From positions 1-7,485 of the forward strand of contig JBBQVO010000169.1 of assembly GCA_038211505.1 (NCBI GenBank): a DNA stretch of 7,485 nucleotides, read 5' to 3'. The notes beneath the pieces are model-generated. The model was not told the DNA's origin. It saw only the letters and a list, made by a program, of their open reading frames with translations, and searched no databases. Position numbers and translations under genes: made by a program. Below are positions 5,668 through 7,485 of the stretch, piece after piece. This stretch comes from JBBQVO01 sp038211505. GTDB taxonomy: Bacteria > Chloroflexota > Dehalococcoidia > DSTF01 > JACRBR01. The stretch's first letter is position 1. Every line of letters begins with the position of its first letter.

Positions 5668-5703
5668 CTCGCGCTCTCCGACGCTATCACCAGGCCCAAG
5701 AAC

Positions 5704-5729
5704 GTAGGGACGTAGCGTTAGCTCCGTCC
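5704..5729 (+). repeat. 26-nt imperfect hairpin repeat, copy 1
   Basis: Starts GTAGGGACG and ends TCCGTCC. Arms GGACG-T-AGC and GCT-C-CGTCC pair with one internal mismatch around loop GTTA. 22 of 26 positions match the copy at 7460-7485. A REP-like intergenic palindrome; on the minus strand it lies 54 bp beyond the DUF503 stop codon. Confidence 0.7.
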
Positions 5730-5731
5730 GT

Positions 5732-5761
5732 GCCGGCCAGCGACCAATCCTGGTCTCCGGC
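5732..5761 (-). terminator. possible hairpin after the DUF503 gene
   Basis: Inner stem GACCA/TGGTC (5742-5746 and 5751-5755) with loop ATCC, inside an outer stem GCCGG/CCGGC with an uneven internal loop. It lies 22-51 bp downstream of the DUF503 stop on the minus strand. No U-tract, so only a weak terminator candidate. Confidence 0.25.
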
Positions 5762-5782
5762 ATCGAACGCCCGACGCCGACG

Positions 5783-6079
5783 CTATTCGTCCAGAGAGAT
5801 CACATCACGATCGATGTTTAACACCTCCGCGTCGAGGCGGGAGTTTTGGACGAACTCGACGACTTCGTTGAGGATGTCGTCGCAGTGGCGGTGGGTGTTG
5901 GCGACGCAGGCGACGCCGAGCGTGGCGATCTGCCACGCGTCATTATCGGCGACCTCGGCGACGGAGACCTGGAAGGTGTTGCGCAGGCGCTGCGCGACGC
6001 TGCGGACGACCTGCCGCTTGTCCTTCAGCGAGCCGCTTTCAGGCAGGCGCAGCGAGAAACGGAGGGCGCCGACGTTCAG
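5783..6079 (-). CDS. DUF503 family protein (YlxP-like)
   Basis: 98 residues, the usual size for this short family, whose Bacillus member YlxP is encoded in the infB/rbfA neighbourhood; a role around ribosomes is suspected but not proven for the family. Seen: NVGALRFSLRLPESGSLKDK (2-21), RQVVRSVAQRLRNTFQVSVA (22-41), WQIATLGVACVANTHRH (49-65), then DDILNEVVEFVQ and a DAEVLNIDRDVI end. No ATG, GTG or TTG fits the start: the family's initial M-x-V-G-A-L-R lines up with L-N-V-G-A-L-R, encoded by CTG at 6077-6079. This CTG overlaps the ScpB stop by CTGA, and AGAGG sits 7 bases upstream, so a CTG start with translational coupling is the simplest reading. Last gene of the AmaP-like/ScpB/DUF503 unit. 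Confidence 0.88.
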   Translation of the reverse strand: MNVGALRFSLRLPESGSLKDKRQVVRSVAQRLRNTFQVSVAEVADNDAWQIATLGVACVANTHRHCDDILNEVVEFVQNSRLDAEVLNIDRDVISLDE

Positions 6080-6681
6080 ATCGCCGCCTCTTCCTCTTCT
6101 TCTTCGGCGATCGCCTCTTCCGTCAGCGGCAGCGGCGGCAGATCGTCTGGCCGCTCGAGGCCGAAGTATTCGAGGAAGCGCACCGTCGTGCCGAACAGCA
6201 CCGGCCGGCCGATCACCGGCGAGCGACCGACCTCCTCGATCAGGCCGCGTGCGGCCAGCGTGCGGATCGGGCCGTCGCAGTCGACGCCGCGCACCGCCTC
6301 GATGCCGGCGCGCGTCATCGGCTGCCGGTAGGCGATGATCGCCAGCGTCTCGAGTGAGGCGTTGGTCAGCGGCGGATGCTCCATGCCGAGAAAGCGTTCG
6401 ACGTAGGCGGCGGTCTGCGGCGCCGAAACGAGTTGCACCAGCTCGCCCGTGCGCTGCAGCCGCACACCGCGGCCCTGGCACTGCGCAGCGAGATCCTCAA
6501 GCGCGGCGGATACGTCGGTCTTTGGCGCATTGATCGTGCGCGAGAGCGCGGCGATCTCGACCGGCGCATCGGCGACGAAGAGCACCGCTTCGAGCACCGG
6601 CACGAGCTGATCCTGCGGCGGCGGGTCGATCAGCTTAGGCTTGCGCTTCTTCAGGTGGCTCGGGGCTTCCTCGTTGGTCAC
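6076..6681 (-). CDS. scpB: segregation and condensation protein B (ScpB)
   Basis: 201 residues, normal for ScpB, the winged-helix partner of ScpA in the SMC-ScpAB condensin that compacts and separates chromosomes. Seen: a basic N-terminus, first winged-helix region at about 27-100 (VLEAVLFVADAPVEIAALSR, RGVRLQRTGELVQLVSAP), second region at about 105-180 with the family block SLETLAIIAYRQPMTRAGIE (109-128), VRGVDCDGPIRTLAARGLIEE, GRPVLFGTT and FLEYFGL, then DLPPLP and a six-Glu tail. The start is GTG at 6679-6681, with GAGGAG four bases upstream; the frame open farther upstream is out-of-frame AmaP sequence. It overlaps the AmaP-like gene by 47 bp and the DUF503 gene by 4. ScpA, often next to ScpB, is not in this window. 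Confidence 0.96.
   Translation of the reverse strand: MTNEEAPSHLKKRKPKLIDPPPQDQLVPVLEAVLFVADAPVEIAALSRTINAPKTDVSAALEDLAAQCQGRGVRLQRTGELVQLVSAPQTAAYVERFLGMEHPPLTNASLETLAIIAYRQPMTRAGIEAVRGVDCDGPIRTLAARGLIEEVGRSPVIGRPVLFGTTVRFLEYFGLERPDDLPPLPLTEEAIAEEEEEEAAI
6087..6105 (-). promoter_or_regulatory. purine-rich ribosome-binding site for DUF503 inside scpB
   Basis: A 19-base all-purine run on the minus strand, encoding most of the ScpB Glu tail, ends in AGAGG exactly 7 bases before the CTG start of the DUF503 gene. The spacing is typical for a Shine-Dalgarno site and supports the CTG start. Confidence 0.55.
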
Positions 6682-7297
6682 GTGTCTCCTCTGATTGCGG
6701 CCGCTCCCAGCCGGATGGCGGGGCGGCGGGCTGTGTGCCCAAGCGTAACTCTCGGTAGCGCAGGCGCGCACGGGGCCGTGCCGCCAGCTCGATGCCGAGT
6801 TGCTGCTCGACGAACAGCTGCGCGCGACGGCAGGCGGCGTCCGCCGTCTGCGAGAGGTCAGCGCCGGCGCCCACCTGCAGGTCGAGCACGACATCGACGC
6901 GATCGCCGCGTTTGGCCACGGTCGACCGGCACTGCGCGACGTGCGGGACGCGCGCGACTTCGACGTCGATGCGCTCGCCGATCTGCGTCGTCGTGATGCG
7001 GGCATCGCCCGCGGTCATGTTGCGTACACGCATCTTCTGCGACGACGGCGGCGTCAGCTCGACCACGATCGCCGTTAGCATCATCAGCGCGATGACGGCG
7101 GCGACGAGGGAGATGATCGCTTTCGTCTCGCGATCGTCGTGGCGGCGCAGCCAACCGGCGAGATCGGCGATGCGATCGATTGTGCCGCCCGGCGCCGCCC
7201 AGGCGAACAATACGACGAGCAGCCCGAGAAAGATGACGACGAGCGCCACGACGACGATGACAAAGCGATTGACCTGATCCAGCGGGCGATCGTCCAT
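6635..7297 (-). CDS. AmaP-like/Asp23-type two-TM membrane protein
   Basis: 220 residues from the ATG at 7297. Seen: two membrane helices, about 12-34 (VIVVVALVVIFLGLLVVLFA) and 60-80 (AIISLVAAVIALMMLTAIVV), with a charged loop between, then a soluble domain at about 88-185 (MTAGDARITTTQIGERIDVE, RVDVVLDLQVGAGADL, CRRAQLFVEQQLGIEL) and a Pro/Glu-rich tail. The layout matches alkaline-shock membrane anchor proteins (AmaP), which hold Asp23 at the membrane, with the soluble part being Asp23-like. Function by family: envelope stress; inference here. An adjacent GTG at 7300 is 9 bases after GGGAGG and is an equally good start. The tail overlaps scpB by 47 bp, so the genes are coexpressed. The frame open to 7471 is not used: it runs through a repeat in the spacer. 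Confidence 0.78.
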   Translation of the reverse strand: MDDRPLDQVNRFVIVVVALVVIFLGLLVVLFAWAAPGGTIDRIADLAGWLRRHDDRETKAIISLVAAVIALMMLTAIVVELTPPSSQKMRVRNMTAGDARITTTQIGERIDVEVARVPHVAQCRSTVAKRGDRVDVVLDLQVGAGADLSQTADAACRRAQLFVEQQLGIELAARPRARLRYRELRLGTQPAAPPSGWERPQSEETRDQRGSPEPPEEAQA

Positions 7298-7363
7298 CAC
7301 CTTGCCACGCCTCCCACCGTCCGATCCTGGAATCGCGCCATCATACCGCGCGATCGCGGCGGG

Positions 7364-7386
7364 TTTAACCACGAAGGGCACGAAGG
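7364..7386 (+). repeat. ACGAAGG interspersed repeat, spacer copy 2
   Basis: TTTAACCACGAAGGGCACGA with a final AGG: two CACGAAGG-type units matching 5619-5638 almost exactly and in the same orientation. It lies upstream of the AmaP-like gene, 73 bp before the second 26-nt hairpin. The spacer 7298-7363 shows nothing else I can name beyond the room needed for a promoter. Confidence 0.75.
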
Positions 7387-7459
7387 GGATGGGAAGAAAC
7401 GGGGATGGTCGGCTGGCGATGAGCTCCGTTAGCGGCGCCGAAGCCACCGTGCCGAGAGC

Positions 7460-7485
7460 GTAGGGACGCACCTTTAGGTCCGTCC
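7460..7485 (+). repeat. 26-nt imperfect hairpin repeat, copy 2 (at window edge)
   Basis: Starts GTAGGGACG and ends TCCGTCC like the copy at 5704-5729. Arms GGACG-C-ACC and GGT-C-CGTCC pair with one C-C mismatch around loop TTTA. One inner pair is C-G here and G-C in the other copy, a compensatory change. The element may extend beyond the window. Confidence 0.7.

Noticed and set aside
6682..7005. N-terminal extension of the scpB frame
   Set aside because: Low-complexity Ser/Arg-rich, out-of-frame reading of the AmaP-like gene; the GTG at 6681 has a good ribosome-binding site and fits ScpB length.
7298..7471. N-terminal extension of the AmaP-like frame
   Set aside because: Translates the ACGAAGG repeat and part of the hairpin; family architecture begins with a short N-terminus just before TM1.

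Overview
The window is bacterial, high in G+C, and densely packed with ordinary protein genes. The best guess for the host is a member of the Chloroflexota, probably Dehalococcoidia-like. This is an inference. It rests on an AmaP-like/ScpB/DUF503 gene string, a B-box-like zinc finger joined to LysM by a Thr/Pro-rich linker, a dockerin-tailed secreted protein outside any cellulosome locus, and scattered short palindromic and ACGAAGG repeats. I see no rRNA, tRNA, CRISPR array or transposase.

Region 1 (1-1540, all minus strand): the N-terminal end of a DHA2-type (EmrB/QacA) MFS exporter runs off the left edge. Upstream of it lies a TetR-family repressor. The TetR gene has two matching palindromes (TGCG-N6-CGCA) in its upstream region and an unusual C-terminal tail made of an interspersed repeat and a 45-bp tandem duplication. 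The pair looks like a self-regulated efflux locus. A strong GC hairpin at 1488-1508 separates it from the next gene.

Region 2 (1543-2978, minus): a secreted protein with a signal peptide, two homologous repeats of about 190-200 residues and a C-terminal type I dockerin. It is split into two frames at a run of nine C (coding strand). One extra C would restore a 478-residue protein. The stop of the first frame overlaps an ATG of the second (ATGA). This is either a sequence error, a real mutation, or a slippage switch.

Region 3 (3225-4430, plus): a complete class III (CaiB/BaiF) CoA-transferase, divergent from the dockerin gene and convergent with the next block.

Region 4 (4507-5550, minus): a two-gene unit. 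The first gene encodes a zinc-finger/one-TM/LysM protein. The second, abutting it with no spacer, encodes a small two-TM protein with a C-terminal soluble domain.

Region 5 (5783-7297, minus): an overlapping three-gene operon in the order AmaP-like/Asp23-type membrane protein, ScpB, DUF503 (YlxP-like). The purine-rich codons of the ScpB poly-Glu tail appear to act as the ribosome-binding site for DUF503, which seems to use a CTG start inside a CTGA overlap.

The spacers on either side of region 5 (5551-5782 and 7298-7485) each carry an ACGAAGG repeat followed 65-73 bp later, in the same orientation, by a 26-nt imperfect hairpin. The two hairpins show a compensatory base-pair change. No single dramatic new system is evident. 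The most interesting signals are the poly-C frameshift, the repeat module, the TetR operator pair with the repeat-built tail, and the ScpB/DUF503 junction.
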